Shown here in pieces: positions 15,577-24,618 of a stretch of 64,000 bases of DNA; within the stretch, counting starts at the first letter, position 1, and each line of letters opens with the position of its first letter. Below the pieces are notes generated by a model that saw only the letters and a list, made by a program, of their open reading frames with translations, was not told where the DNA came from and did no database searches. This stretch comes from Xylanibacter ruminicola (lineage in GTDB: Bacteria > Bacteroidota > Bacteroidia > Bacteroidales > Bacteroidaceae), in NCBI GenBank assembly GCA_015060625.1, contig SUYC01000011.1, positions 62,001 to 126,000 on the forward strand. The letters run 5' to 3'. The translations under genes and the position numbers were made by a program.

Positions 15577-17384
15577 CGTTGATTTAAATCTTTTGTAGCG
15601 GCTTGCAGAATGGCTTGGGCAATAGTGATATCGCCCTTACCTGTGGTAACCCGCTGACTATTCAGGTCGAATACCGTGAGACCAGTGCTATCTACCATCG
15701 AATAACCTTCGGTAAAGGTATGCATGGCCACGGGGTGGGTATAGGTGCTGCTGAGCACATCGCGACTAAACGTGTAATCGCTATGCGACAGACCTAACTG
15801 GGCTAACAGCGTAGCGGGCAGGTCGGTCTGATTGCAGATGGTATCGATACGGCGAGGTGCTTTTACGGCGCCGCCAACCCAAATCATCGGGATGCGATTG
15901 CGTAGCGGATGCTGCTCGTCGTACGCTTTGTAGTTGATGCCGTGATCGGGCAGCAGCACAATCAGCGTATTCTTCCAGGCCTCTGTGCGGCGCAGTTTGG
16001 TTACGAAATCGCCAATACACTGGTCGAGATAATAGAAGGCATTCAGAATCTCGTCGTCGAAATGCTTGATGGGCACATCCCAAGGCTCATGACTGCTCAG
16101 CGAAGAGTAGCCAATGAGATAAGGCGATGGGAGGGTGGTGGCCATATCATACAGGGTGCCGAAGGTGATATCATCGCGTACACCCCATTCGGCTGATTTC
16201 TGTTCGGCTGTTGTATAGTCGGCCTTCCAGGTAAGCTGGTCGAACCCGCCGCTAATCAGATAGCTGCGCATGTTGGTAAAATTGATGTCGCCACCATACA
16301 GATAGTGGGTGTTGTACTGCTTCTCGTCGCGTAGCGAACGGGCGATACAAGGCAGGGTGCGCGATTTGGCGGGCAACTTCATTACCGACGTGTTGGGGAA
16401 CGAGGGGTAGCCGCTATAGGTACACAGGGTGCCGCGATCGGTGCGCCATGAGTTGGCATAGCAGTTGGTGAAGTAAACACCTTCGGTAGCCAACTTGTTG
16501 AGGTTGGGGGTGATATCCTGGCGACCGCTGAGTTCGGTAAACTCACCGCCGAGACTCTCCATCAGTATCACAATGATGTTAGGGGTTGGGGTGTTCAACA
16601 GGGTATCGCTATCTACACTCTCGGTGTTATACAGCTTGTTGATAATCTGTTGGCAGTCCTTGTCGCTCATGTAGTTGTAGCTCTCTAGCTCGCCCGTTTT
16701 CTCTAGCGAAGCCAGGAAACTGAAAACGGGATTAACTGCCGAGTGGTTGAGGAACTGATTCTGTGAATAGTACACCTGACCGATATTGGTGGTTGATTCG
16801 TCTAAGCCACCACGAATACCGATAACTATCAATGGTGCCATGACCAGGAAAGTAACCAGGCTGATGACTGCTGTTTTGAGTGATCTCTTCAGTGGGCTGG
16901 TGCCTTTCAGACTGCATAAGGCGTTAGCATAACCCTTATAGATAACTACAGCCGTAACTACTAATGCTACGAATCGCCAGATGAGATAGACGATAGAGAC
17001 GCTGGCTGTAGCCTCGTTGGGTGTTTCGAGATACTGCAGGCACGAGGCATCGAGCTTGAATGCCCAGAAGGGATAAAGACTGGTGTCGGCCACAAAAGCC
17101 AAAGCAAAGGCGATGGCTATCAGGGCGTAATACCCTTTCAGGATGCGGAACAGCCATTGGCCTGTGTACCACATGCTGACGATGGTGGCGAGAAAAGGTA
17201 CAATAAAAAAGTAAAGGGCTGTTGATAAGTCGAGCGACAGTCCGTGCTGTACCACCTGCCACATATCGATAAACACGAACTCGTGTCCCTCTCGGCAGAA
17301 AAGCATAAATGCCAACTTGGCCAAGACGAACACAAGAACCGTCCAGAGGTACGTCTTTATCAGATAACTAACTCTGCATTTCAT
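15573..17384 (-). CDS. LtaS-like membrane phospho-headgroup transferase, copy with Thr nucleophile
   Basis: A 603-residue paralogue of the downstream gene, with five N-terminal spans and a periplasmic sulfatase-fold domain from about residue 265. Metal ligand E276 in VILMESLGGEFTE, presumed nucleophile T315 in NSWRTDRGTLCTYSGYP, and LPDHGINYK with the downstream His/Asp ligands. The Thr matches the nucleophile used by LtaS and EptA; the neighbouring copy has Ser at this place. It is translationally linked to both neighbours: 17-bp overlap with the ABC exporter upstream and 4-bp overlap downstream. This points to a joint job in building or decorating a lipid-linked surface molecule. Confidence 0.86.
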   Translation of the reverse strand: MKCRVSYLIKTYLWTVLVFVLAKLAFMLFCREGHEFVFIDMWQVVQHGLSLDLSTALYFFIVPFLATIVSMWYTGQWLFRILKGYYALIAIAFALAFVADTSLYPFWAFKLDASCLQYLETPNEATASVSIVYLIWRFVALVVTAVVIYKGYANALCSLKGTSPLKRSLKTAVISLVTFLVMAPLIVIGIRGGLDESTTNIGQVYYSQNQFLNHSAVNPVFSFLASLEKTGELESYNYMSDKDCQQIINKLYNTESVDSDTLLNTPTPNIIVILMESLGGEFTELSGRQDITPNLNKLATEGVYFTNCYANSWRTDRGTLCTYSGYPSFPNTSVMKLPAKSRTLPCIARSLRDEKQYNTHYLYGGDINFTNMRSYLISGGFDQLTWKADYTTAEQKSAEWGVRDDITFGTLYDMATTLPSPYLIGYSSLSSHEPWDVPIKHFDDEILNAFYYLDQCIGDFVTKLRRTEAWKNTLIVLLPDHGINYKAYDEQHPLRNRIPMIWVGGAVKAPRRIDTICNQTDLPATLLAQLGLSHSDYTFSRDVLSSTYTHPVAMHTFTEGYSMVDSTGLTVFDLNSQRVTTGKGDITIAQAILQAATKDLNQR

Positions 17385-19194
17385 GTAACTTCTTGTAATA
17401 ACCGTCGATATTCAACAGTTCATCGTGGGTGCCACGTTCTACTATCTTACCCTCGTGCAGTACGCAAATCTCGTCGGCATTCTTAATGGTGCTCAAACGG
17501 TGTGCGATGGCAACGGTAGTGCGGGTCTTCATCAGGCGCTCTAAGGCATCCTGCACCAGGCGCTCGCTCTCGGTATCGAGGGCCGAGGTGGCCTCGTCGA
17601 GAATCAGGATAGGTGGATTCTTCAGAATGGCACGAGCGATGCTGACACGCTGGCGCTGACCACCTGACAAGCGGCCACCGCGATCGCCGATATTGGTATC
17701 GAAACCGTTCTCGGATGCCATGATGAAATCGTAGGCGTTGGCAATTTTGGCTGCTTCCTCAATCTGCTGCTGGGTAGCGTTATCCACACCGAACGAGATG
17801 TTATTGCGGAACGAATCGTTAAAGAGAATAGCCTCCTGGTTTACATTACCAATCAGCTGGCGCAGATCGTGAATACCCAACTCTTTCACGTTGATGCCAT
17901 CGATGAGCACCTCACCCTCCTGTACATCGTAGTAACGGGGAATGAGATCTACCATCGTAGATTTTCCGCTACCACTCTGACCTACCAAAGCGATGGTCTT
18001 GCCCTTGGGGATTACCAGGTTGATATCCTTCAATACCCACTGCTCACCGTATTTGAACGATACGTGGCGGAACTCTATCTGGTGCTCGAAGTTAGCGATA
18101 TGCTTGGGGGCTGCTGGCTCCTTAATGGTGTTCTCGGCCATCAGGATCTTATCAACACGTTCCATCGAAGCCAGTCCCTTGGGGATGTTATATCCGGCTT
18201 TCGAGAAATCCTTCAGTGGGTTGATAATCGAGTAGAGCATCACCATATAATAAATAAAGATAGGACCAGAGAGCGTGTGGTTGTTGAGTACCAATACACC
18301 ACCGAACCACAACACAATCACAATCATCACGGTGCCCAGGAACTCCGACATGGGATGGGCCGACGACTGGCGGATGTTTACACGCATGATGTCGTTGCGA
18401 TAGGCCGAGTTGATGGTGTCGAAACGCTTGTTCATCTTATCTTCGGCGCAGAAGGCCTTGATGATGCGCAAACCACCTAAGGTTTCCTCGACCTGACTCA
18501 TGGTATCGCTCCAAAGCGCCTGAGCCTTGACCGATTGGGCTTTGAGCTTTCGACCAACCCAACCCATAAACCAACCCATGATGGGTACGATAACCAGGGT
18601 GAACACGGTGAGCTGCCATGAGATAAACAGCAGCATGGTGAAATAGCCTACAATCAGGATGGGGTTCTTGAACAGCATCTCGAGACTCGACATGATAGAG
18701 TTCTCAATCTCCTGTACATCGCCGCTCATACGGGCGATGATGTCGCCCTTGCGCTCCTCGCTGAAGAAACCTAATGGCAGGGTGTTTATCTTCTGGTACA
18801 ACTGGTTGCGGATGTCGCGAACCACACCTGTGCGGATGGGCACGATGGTGGCCGACGACAGGAAGTAAGCACCCGTCTTCAGGAAAGTCATAAAGGCCAG
18901 GAAGAGGCCGATGATGAGCAGGGTGGTGGTAGGACCAAGATCGGCAATGAGGTGGTTGACATAGTAGTTCATGTTGTTCATCAACACCTCCTGCGCATTT
19001 GCCCAATCCCATGCCATCAGTGCGGTTGCTGTGTCGCCATCGCCTGTCTTGAAGATAATCTGCAAGATAGGTATCAGGGCTGCAAACGAGAAGACATTCA
19101 GGATAACCGATAGGATATTGAACACTACCGATGCCACCAGATATTTTTTGTAAGGAGGTACAAACCGCCTCAGTACGTTCAGGAACTCTTTCAC
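17368..19194 (-). CDS. MsbA-like ABC exporter (fused membrane and ATPase domains)
   Basis: A 608-residue half-transporter that works as a homodimer. Six membrane spans lie in residues about 15-330. The ATPase domain from about 365 has Walker A GQSGSGKST, the signature LSGGQRQRVSIARAIL, Walker B PILILDEATSALD and the switch His in AIAHRLST. Members close to this export lipid A-core or other lipids; the role here follows from family and from the overlapping LtaS-like gene. The start is GTG at 19194 (first residues MKEFLNVLRRFVPPYKKYL), which fits the family N-terminus; no better ATG exists. It lies 27 bp behind miaB in the same operon. Confidence 0.9.
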   Translation of the reverse strand: MKEFLNVLRRFVPPYKKYLVASVVFNILSVILNVFSFAALIPILQIIFKTGDGDTATALMAWDWANAQEVLMNNMNYYVNHLIADLGPTTTLLIIGLFLAFMTFLKTGAYFLSSATIVPIRTGVVRDIRNQLYQKINTLPLGFFSEERKGDIIARMSGDVQEIENSIMSSLEMLFKNPILIVGYFTMLLFISWQLTVFTLVIVPIMGWFMGWVGRKLKAQSVKAQALWSDTMSQVEETLGGLRIIKAFCAEDKMNKRFDTINSAYRNDIMRVNIRQSSAHPMSEFLGTVMIVIVLWFGGVLVLNNHTLSGPIFIYYMVMLYSIINPLKDFSKAGYNIPKGLASMERVDKILMAENTIKEPAAPKHIANFEHQIEFRHVSFKYGEQWVLKDINLVIPKGKTIALVGQSGSGKSTMVDLIPRYYDVQEGEVLIDGINVKELGIHDLRQLIGNVNQEAILFNDSFRNNISFGVDNATQQQIEEAAKIANAYDFIMASENGFDTNIGDRGGRLSGGQRQRVSIARAILKNPPILILDEATSALDTESERLVQDALERLMKTRTTVAIAHRLSTIKNADEICVLHEGKIVERGTHDELLNIDGYYKKLHEMQS

Positions 19195-19230
19195 TTTTCT
19201 ACTTTTTACTTTTTTACCCTTTTACTTTTC
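19193..19230. repeat. A-rich simple repeat at the ABC exporter start
   Basis: On the minus strand, repeated AAAAGTA-like units (AAAAGTAAAAGGGTAAAAAA, then GTAAAAAGTAGAAAAGTG) run from the last codons of miaB to the GTG start of the ABC gene. Besides being a repeat, an A-rich leader is known to favour translation initiation in Bacteroidota, which use weak Shine-Dalgarno sites. Confidence 0.5.
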
Positions 19231-20574
19231 CACCGCCTCTCCTAATAAGGTGGCACTGGTACTACCGGTGATGCGCACACGAACAGTTTCACCAATATGG
19301 TGACCGGCCTTATCGAAGACCACCATTTTATTCTGTTCGGTACGACCGCAGAGCTGCTCTCTGCTGCGCTTTGAGAATCCCTCAACCAGCACGTCGAACT
19401 CCTTACCCTCGTCCTTCTTGTTCTGGATAGCACTCATCTCGGTCTGTAGCGCGATGAGCTCGTTCAGTCTGCGAATCTTCTCCTCCTCGGGCACATCGTC
19501 GGGCAGGTGCTTCGAAGCGTAAGTGCCTGGGCGCTCGGAGTATTTGAACATAAAGGCAGAATCGTAACCCACCTCGCGCATCAGGTCGAGCGACAGCTGG
19601 TGGTCTTCCTCTGTCTCGGAGTGATAACCTACAAAGATATCGGTAGAAAGACCGCAATCGGGGATGATACGACGGATGGCATGTACGCGATCCATATACC
19701 ACTCGCGGGTGTATTTGCGGTTCATTAACTTCAAGATACGATCGCTACCACTCTGTACGGGCAGGTGGATGTGCTTGCAAACGTTGGGCACCTCGGCGAT
19801 CACCTTTAGGGTTTCATCGCTCATATCCTTAGGGTGCGAAGTGGTAAAGCGCACACGCATAGTGGGCACCTCTTCGGCTACTCTGCGCAGAAGCGCAGGG
19901 AAATCTATACTATCTAGCCCTTCTGGATTTTCTAGTTTATAGCTATTTACGTTCTGCCCCAACAGGGTAACCTCCTTATAACCTTTATCGCGCAGGTCGC
20001 GCACCTCGCGCAGGATACTCTCGATATCGCGACTGCGCTCACGACCACGGGTGTAAGGCACAATACAGTAGTGGCAGAAATTGTTGCAACCACGCATAAT
20101 GCTCACAAAACCACCAATCTTATGACCGATGCCGATACGCTGGGGTACCACATCCTTATAAGTCTCGCTGGTAGAGAGTTCGGTATTCATGGCCTTATGT
20201 CCCAACTCGGCCTGCGCAATCAGGTCGGGCAGTGAGAGATAAGCATCAGGACCAGCCACCAAGTCGCAGTGGTGGTTGTCGAGCAGGTCGTTCTGAGCCC
20301 TCTCGGCCATACAACCCAACACGCCAATCAGCATGCGATTGGCTTCAGGATCTGCCTTCTGGCGGCGACGGCGCTCAGCATCCAGCGCATCCAGGCGGTG
20401 AAAAATCTTCTGTTCGGCATTATCACGAACAGAACAGGTATTCAAGAATACAGCATCGGCCTCGTCGATGGTCTCTGTGGTTTCGTAACCAGCCATCTGC
20501 ATCACCGATGCAACTACTTCAGAGTCTGCCACATTCATCTGGCAGCCATAGGTTTCAATATATAACTTCTTCAT
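19222..20574 (-). CDS. miaB: tRNA-2-methylthio-N6-dimethylallyladenosine synthase
   Basis: A 450-residue radical-SAM methylthiotransferase that adds the ms2 group to i6A37 in tRNAs reading UNN codons. The first iron-sulfur cluster is bound by the cysteines in YGCQMN, NTCSVRDNAEQK and LGCMAERAQ; the radical-SAM motif is MRGCNNFCHYCIVPYTRGRE; the C-terminal TRAM domain follows (GRTEQNKMVVFD). Length and motifs are normal. A CTAG-rich repeat codes for a variable loop (around YKLENPEGLDSIDF). It is the first gene of the operon with the ABC exporter and two LtaS-like genes. The promoter box ends 8 nt before the ATG. Confidence 0.97.
   Translation of the reverse strand: MKKLYIETYGCQMNVADSEVVASVMQMAGYETTETIDEADAVFLNTCSVRDNAEQKIFHRLDALDAERRRRQKADPEANRMLIGVLGCMAERAQNDLLDNHHCDLVAGPDAYLSLPDLIAQAELGHKAMNTELSTSETYKDVVPQRIGIGHKIGGFVSIMRGCNNFCHYCIVPYTRGRERSRDIESILREVRDLRDKGYKEVTLLGQNVNSYKLENPEGLDSIDFPALLRRVAEEVPTMRVRFTTSHPKDMSDETLKVIAEVPNVCKHIHLPVQSGSDRILKLMNRKYTREWYMDRVHAIRRIIPDCGLSTDIFVGYHSETEEDHQLSLDLMREVGYDSAFMFKYSERPGTYASKHLPDDVPEEEKIRRLNELIALQTEMSAIQNKKDEGKEFDVLVEGFSKRSREQLCGRTEQNKMVVFDKAGHHIGETVRVRITGSTSATLLGEAVEK
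19906..19935. repeat. CTAG-rich cluster inside miaB
   Basis: Two CTAG sites in about 30 bp (TATCTAGCCC, TTTTCTAGTTTATAG). It encodes the poorly conserved loop after LLGQNVNSY. The codons for EGLD here (GAAGGGCTAGAT on the minus strand) recur almost identically in the CTAG cluster at 46812-46871. Confidence 0.55.
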
Positions 20575-20582
20575 TTCGCCTG

Positions 20583-20590
20583 CAAAGGTA
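20583..20590 (-). promoter_or_regulatory. -7 box of miaB operon
   Basis: TACCTTTG on the minus strand, 8 nt before the ATG at 20574. From box to start codon it matches the DUF4294 gene in 19 of 20 positions. No TTTG at the -33 position. Confidence 0.7.
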
Positions 20591-20919
20591 CAAAACTTTT
20601 GCGAGATATGTGTATTTTATGCAAAAAAGATGTTAATGTCGTGAACAGAGTTGTTCACAAACTCTATAATGCCATCCATTTATCCATACTGAATCTATAT
20701 TGTCATAGCTGGTGCAGATGCGTAAATGGTTTAAATACAAATCGTTACGTTTTGGCAGTTTTGTTTTTATCCACATCTTTATTTTGTGAATGAACAGGAT
20801 GGATTATTTTTTGTAACTTTGTACCGATAGAAAGATGAATAACTGACTTTTTTTGTAAGTAATGACAGATTCTCTACTCGATTTGTCAATTATTAAACTT
20901 CTATGTCACGGGAATGTGA

Positions 20920-20927
20920 TACTTTTG
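20920..20927 (+). promoter_or_regulatory. Probable -7 box of PUL1 first gene
   Basis: TACTTTTG followed after 27 nt by the ATG at 20955. No -33 TTTG is present, which would be expected of a promoter that needs an activator. Confidence 0.6.
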
Positions 20928-20954
20928 CAGCGCGACTAATAAACAATATAAAAA

Positions 20955-21761
20955 ATGAAGATTCTAAAACTAATTTTAACAGCATTGCTATTCGTTAATG
21001 GTTTGAACTTGAATGCTCAGACTGAAGACTATCCGGCTAACTATGCCAAAGGGCCTCGATTCAAGGCACTATTGTGTTATGAACCTACAGCCGAAGAGGC
21101 TCATGTGCAGTTTGATAAACAGGCTATTCAGTTTTTTCATAAACTGACGTATGGAGAAGGCTATCTGTTGGATGTGACCACCAATCTGGGTGATTATCGT
21201 GACAGTCTGCAAAACTATAGTATCATCATTATGTGTAACTATGGAATAGCTGACAAGAAGACACGTGAAGCTTTTCAGACCTATATGGAGAATGGGGGTG
21301 GATGGATGGGGTTCCACGCCTCTGCGTTTAGGGCTAACGAGGCCGAATGGCCCTGGATGACCGAGTTCTTGGGTTGTGGCTCATTCCTCTGTAATCAATG
21401 GCCACCACAGTCAGCATTGGTCAGAGTGGAAACATCTGAGCATCCTGTTACACGCACGCTACCTGAACAGTATGTGGCGCCTGCCTCAGAATATTATCAA
21501 TGGACCACATCGCCTCGTCAGGATAAAGATGTAGAAATTCTGGTGTCGATATCACCTAAGATGTATCCTTTTGGTATTAAGGATGTGGTGAAGTCAGGCG
21601 ATTTTCCTATTGTGTGGACAAACAAAAGATATCGAATGATTTATCTGAATATGGGACATGGTGACGAGAGCTTCATGGAGGCCACGCAGAATCTGCTTTA
21701 TACGAATGCGTTCAGGTGGGTGGTAAGCTGTGACCCTAAAGGCAATCCTTTTGAGAAATAG
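20955..21761 (+). CDS. ThuA-domain protein, exported
   Basis: A 268-residue protein with a signal peptide (cleavage likely after NLNAQ) and a single ThuA domain (about 35-255): ALLCYEP, YSIIIMCNYGIADKK, GGGWMGFHASAF, the WTTSPRQDKDV stretch and FPIVWTNKRYRMIYLNMGHG. ThuA is a glutamine-amidotransferase-like fold first linked to trehalose utilization; recent work ties relatives to keto-sugar metabolism, but the reaction is not firmly known. It is the first gene of PUL1 and ends 1 bp before a gene whose product starts with a second ThuA domain, so the two may act as partners on the same substrate (inference). Confidence 0.85.
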   Translation: MKILKLILTALLFVNGLNLNAQTEDYPANYAKGPRFKALLCYEPTAEEAHVQFDKQAIQFFHKLTYGEGYLLDVTTNLGDYRDSLQNYSIIIMCNYGIADKKTREAFQTYMENGGGWMGFHASAFRANEAEWPWMTEFLGCGSFLCNQWPPQSALVRVETSEHPVTRTLPEQYVAPASEYYQWTTSPRQDKDVEILVSISPKMYPFGIKDVVKSGDFPIVWTNKRYRMIYLNMGHGDESFMEATQNLLYTNAFRWVVSCDPKGNPFEK

Positions 21762-21762
21762 T

Positions 21763-24618
21763 ATGAAAACGATATTGGTGAGACGATGGGCATGGATAGT
21801 ACTTGTGCTACTGTGCCATATGATAGACCTGATGGCTGCACAAAAGCGCGTGCTGGTGCTGGCCGAATTAGGAGGGCAGCATGATACTTTTACCCAAACG
21901 GGACTGCGCTGGCTGCACCAGCAGGCAGAAGAAATGAATTTCAGCATCACAGAACTTGATGACTGTAACAAATTGCAAGCTGGTGACATCGCTCAATACG
22001 ATCTGGTGGTGCAACTGAATTATCCGCCCTATGTATGGAGTCAGGTGGCCATGAAAGAGTTCGAACAGGCTATTGATAAGGGGACTGTAGCATGGATTGG
22101 TTTCCATCATGCATCGCTGTTAGGTGAGTTCGACGGCTATCCTATGTGGCTGTGGTTCAGTGACTTTCTTGGAAGCATCCGATTCCAGAATTACATTGCA
22201 GAGAAGGCCGATGGACAAGTGATAGTGGAAGATCCAGGGCATCCTGTGATGTCGGGTGTCAATCCAAAGTTTCTGATTAAGGAAGACGAATGGTACACTT
22301 ATAATCAGACGCCTCGGCGACATGTGCATGTGCTGGCAAGTGTGGATGAAAATACCTATCATCCAGCTTCTGGTGTGAAGATGGGAGATCACCCTGTTAT
22401 CTGGACAAACCTCAGTAAACCTGCTCGTAATGTATATTTCCAAATAGGGCATAGTGCCTCACTTTTTGATAATCCTGATTTCGTCAGAATGTTTACCAAC
22501 GCACTTCTCTGGGGGCTGAACCGTCCCATGAAGTGCTATGCAGAAGCATCACTAGAAAGCGAAATGAAGGCTCAGCCCATCGTCGCCTCAAAAAGGATCA
22601 ATGGAAAATGGGTGTTGGCACTGCCTGTCAGCACTGGAAAGCGAGCCATAGGTCCGAAAGATGATCCAGATTATGCCATTTATGGTACATCGAGTATCAC
22701 CATTCCTCTGAATAACCATAACCTGGAGGACTGGAATCGTATCTCCTTTGATATCCGTACAGATTTGGATGCTGGTATCGCTAATGTAAATGTGGCTGTA
22801 GATAGCCATCCTTACAGTGGGGTGGGAGCTCATTTGGTGAATGTGGAGAAAAAGGTTTGGCAGCATGTAATCTATCAGATAGAAGAGATGCCTCGTAAAG
22901 AGGTCACCGCCATACGGCTTTATACGGACATCAAGGGCAGAAATCTCTCTAAACAGGACTCTATTCATTACGAAATCCGTAACATGCAACTGGAACGTGT
23001 GGCACAGCCAGAGCAGACTGCAGGTTGGCAGGTGGCGCCAGGAAAGATGGCTTATTCAATGTCTGGCTATTTTACAATGGGGCCTAAGACAGCATTGGTG
23101 GCTGGTCAGGGCGGAAATTTCAAACTCATCGATGAACTGACACATCGGGTAGTGTTTCAGGGAACAACGCAAGTGGTGCCATCTACTCTCAACAGTCAGT
23201 TGGCTGTCATCGATTTCTCCGATTTTCAGCGAGAGGGTATCTATAGTCTGGTATTAGACGATTTACATTCGGCACCATTTCCTATCAGTCGGCATGCATT
23301 GGACGGTACCATGTGGAAAACGCTGAATTTTATCCGTTGTCAGCGTTGTGGCGATGTCGTTGATGGTATCCATGCCAGATGCCACACGGATGTGTTCTGT
23401 GATCACAATGGACAGCCATTCAGCTACGGCGGTGGCTGGCATGATGCAGGCGACTTGTCGCAGCAAACACTTCAGACTGGTGATGTGACATTTGCATTGC
23501 TTGAAGCATACCAGGTGTGCAAACAACTCCATCCACAATTGGCCGAACGTTTACTCGACGAGGCCCAGCACGGGCTTCGGCAACTTATGAACACCCGCAT
23601 GGGTGATGGCTGGCGAGCCAGTAGTATAGGACTGCTTCACTGGACTGATGGTATCGCTGGTACAGAGGATGATATCCATACTGTACGTAAACAGCATCAT
23701 GCCTTCGACAACTATCTTTATGCTGCTTATGAGGCTTATGCATCCTTGCTGCTAAACGATGAGCAGTTGAAACAGGTGGCCATTGAGGACTTTGGCTTTG
23801 CTGATAGTCAGTTCTTGGTTCATGGTCTCGACACCTTTAAAATTAAAATGGAGCATACTTATGGCATGCCTGAGAGCATATGGATGGCTGCTGCCTCGTG
23901 GTCGGCATCCATGCTCTACCAGCTGACAGGTGAAAAAATCTATGCTGACAAGGCCGCGCAATACATTCACTATACATTGATGTGTCAAGAGCAGTCAGGT
24001 GAGATGGCTGGCTACTTCTATCGTGACAGCACGCACCAGTCTATAGTGCATTTTATGCACCAGTCGAGAGAACAACTACCTATCCAGGCGCTTGTCGCTC
24101 TTTGTGAGAGTCAGCGTCAACATCAGGATTTCCACCATTGGCAGCATGCCTTAACATTATACGGTCAGTATCTCAAAAAAATCATGAAGGTAACTCTGCC
24201 TTATGGGATGATTCCTAGTGGTATCTATCAGGATCAGAGTGTGCGTCGCTTCCCTCTGTGGACAGATATCTTTAATGGCAACGAGGCATTGATACTTGCT
24301 TCGGGTAAGGCTGCTGCACTTTGTGGCAGATTCCTGGATGATCAGGAACTGAGTGATATTGCTATAGAACAACTCTATTGGACACTTGGAAAAAATCCAT
24401 TCTGCCAGTCGCTCATGTATGGCGAAGGTCATCGCTATCCCTCTCAAGACAGTTTCTCGTCAGGAGAAATCGTAGGTGAGATGCCCGTAGGCATTCGTGC
24501 TATCGTGGATAAGGATATGCCCTATTTCCCGATGACGAATAATGCCTGTTATAAAGAGGTGTGGCTTACTTCGGCAGGCAAGTGGTTATCTCTGTTAGCT
24601 GAACTGATGAAGCTATGA
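21763..24618 (+). CDS. ThuA - glycoside hydrolase family 9 fusion, exported
   Basis: A 951-residue two-enzyme fusion. Signal peptide at 1-25 (ends LMAAQ). Residues about 28-265 are a ThuA domain (VLVLAELGGQHDTF, GTVAWIGFHHASLLGEF, WTNLSKPARNVYFQIGH). A beta-rich linker is followed by an Ig-like N-terminal GH9 domain (about 430-530). The GH9 (alpha/alpha)6 barrel (about 530-950) has GGGWHDAGD with the base pair D561 and D564, a late YWTLGKNPFCQSLMYGEGH and the probable acid E932 in NACYKEVW. Most GH9 members are cellulases, but exo-beta-glucosaminidases also belong here, and the amino-sugar genes downstream favour that. It overlaps the regulator gene by 4 bp. Confidence 0.88.
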   Translation: MKTILVRRWAWIVLVLLCHMIDLMAAQKRVLVLAELGGQHDTFTQTGLRWLHQQAEEMNFSITELDDCNKLQAGDIAQYDLVVQLNYPPYVWSQVAMKEFEQAIDKGTVAWIGFHHASLLGEFDGYPMWLWFSDFLGSIRFQNYIAEKADGQVIVEDPGHPVMSGVNPKFLIKEDEWYTYNQTPRRHVHVLASVDENTYHPASGVKMGDHPVIWTNLSKPARNVYFQIGHSASLFDNPDFVRMFTNALLWGLNRPMKCYAEASLESEMKAQPIVASKRINGKWVLALPVSTGKRAIGPKDDPDYAIYGTSSITIPLNNHNLEDWNRISFDIRTDLDAGIANVNVAVDSHPYSGVGAHLVNVEKKVWQHVIYQIEEMPRKEVTAIRLYTDIKGRNLSKQDSIHYEIRNMQLERVAQPEQTAGWQVAPGKMAYSMSGYFTMGPKTALVAGQGGNFKLIDELTHRVVFQGTTQVVPSTLNSQLAVIDFSDFQREGIYSLVLDDLHSAPFPISRHALDGTMWKTLNFIRCQRCGDVVDGIHARCHTDVFCDHNGQPFSYGGGWHDAGDLSQQTLQTGDVTFALLEAYQVCKQLHPQLAERLLDEAQHGLRQLMNTRMGDGWRASSIGLLHWTDGIAGTEDDIHTVRKQHHAFDNYLYAAYEAYASLLLNDEQLKQVAIEDFGFADSQFLVHGLDTFKIKMEHTYGMPESIWMAAASWSASMLYQLTGEKIYADKAAQYIHYTLMCQEQSGEMAGYFYRDSTHQSIVHFMHQSREQLPIQALVALCESQRQHQDFHHWQHALTLYGQYLKKIMKVTLPYGMIPSGIYQDQSVRRFPLWTDIFNGNEALILASGKAAALCGRFLDDQELSDIAIEQLYWTLGKNPFCQSLMYGEGHRYPSQDSFSSGEIVGEMPVGIRAIVDKDMPYFPMTNNACYKEVWLTSAGKWLSLLAELMKL

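Larger units (their letters stand above)
20575..20954. other. 380-bp divergent intergenic region between miaB and PUL1
   Basis: Contains the miaB promoter, two plus-strand -7-like boxes (TAACTTTG at 20814-20821 and TACTTTTG at 20920-20927) and AT-rich sequence with no recognisable gene. A 64-codon open frame at 20599-20793 has no coding features. The two boxes could be alternative start sites for PUL1. Confidence 0.5.

Noticed and set aside
13687..17384. Reading the LtaS-like pair as lipoteichoic acid synthases
   Set aside because: The rest of the window is clearly Gram-negative (SusCD, LpxL, TonB-dependent proteins), where headgroup transfer to other glycans is the expected role.
20599..20793. 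64-codon open frame in the miaB-PUL1 spacer
   Set aside because: No promoter, no family, cysteine-rich and irregular composition; it overlaps the promoter region of miaB.
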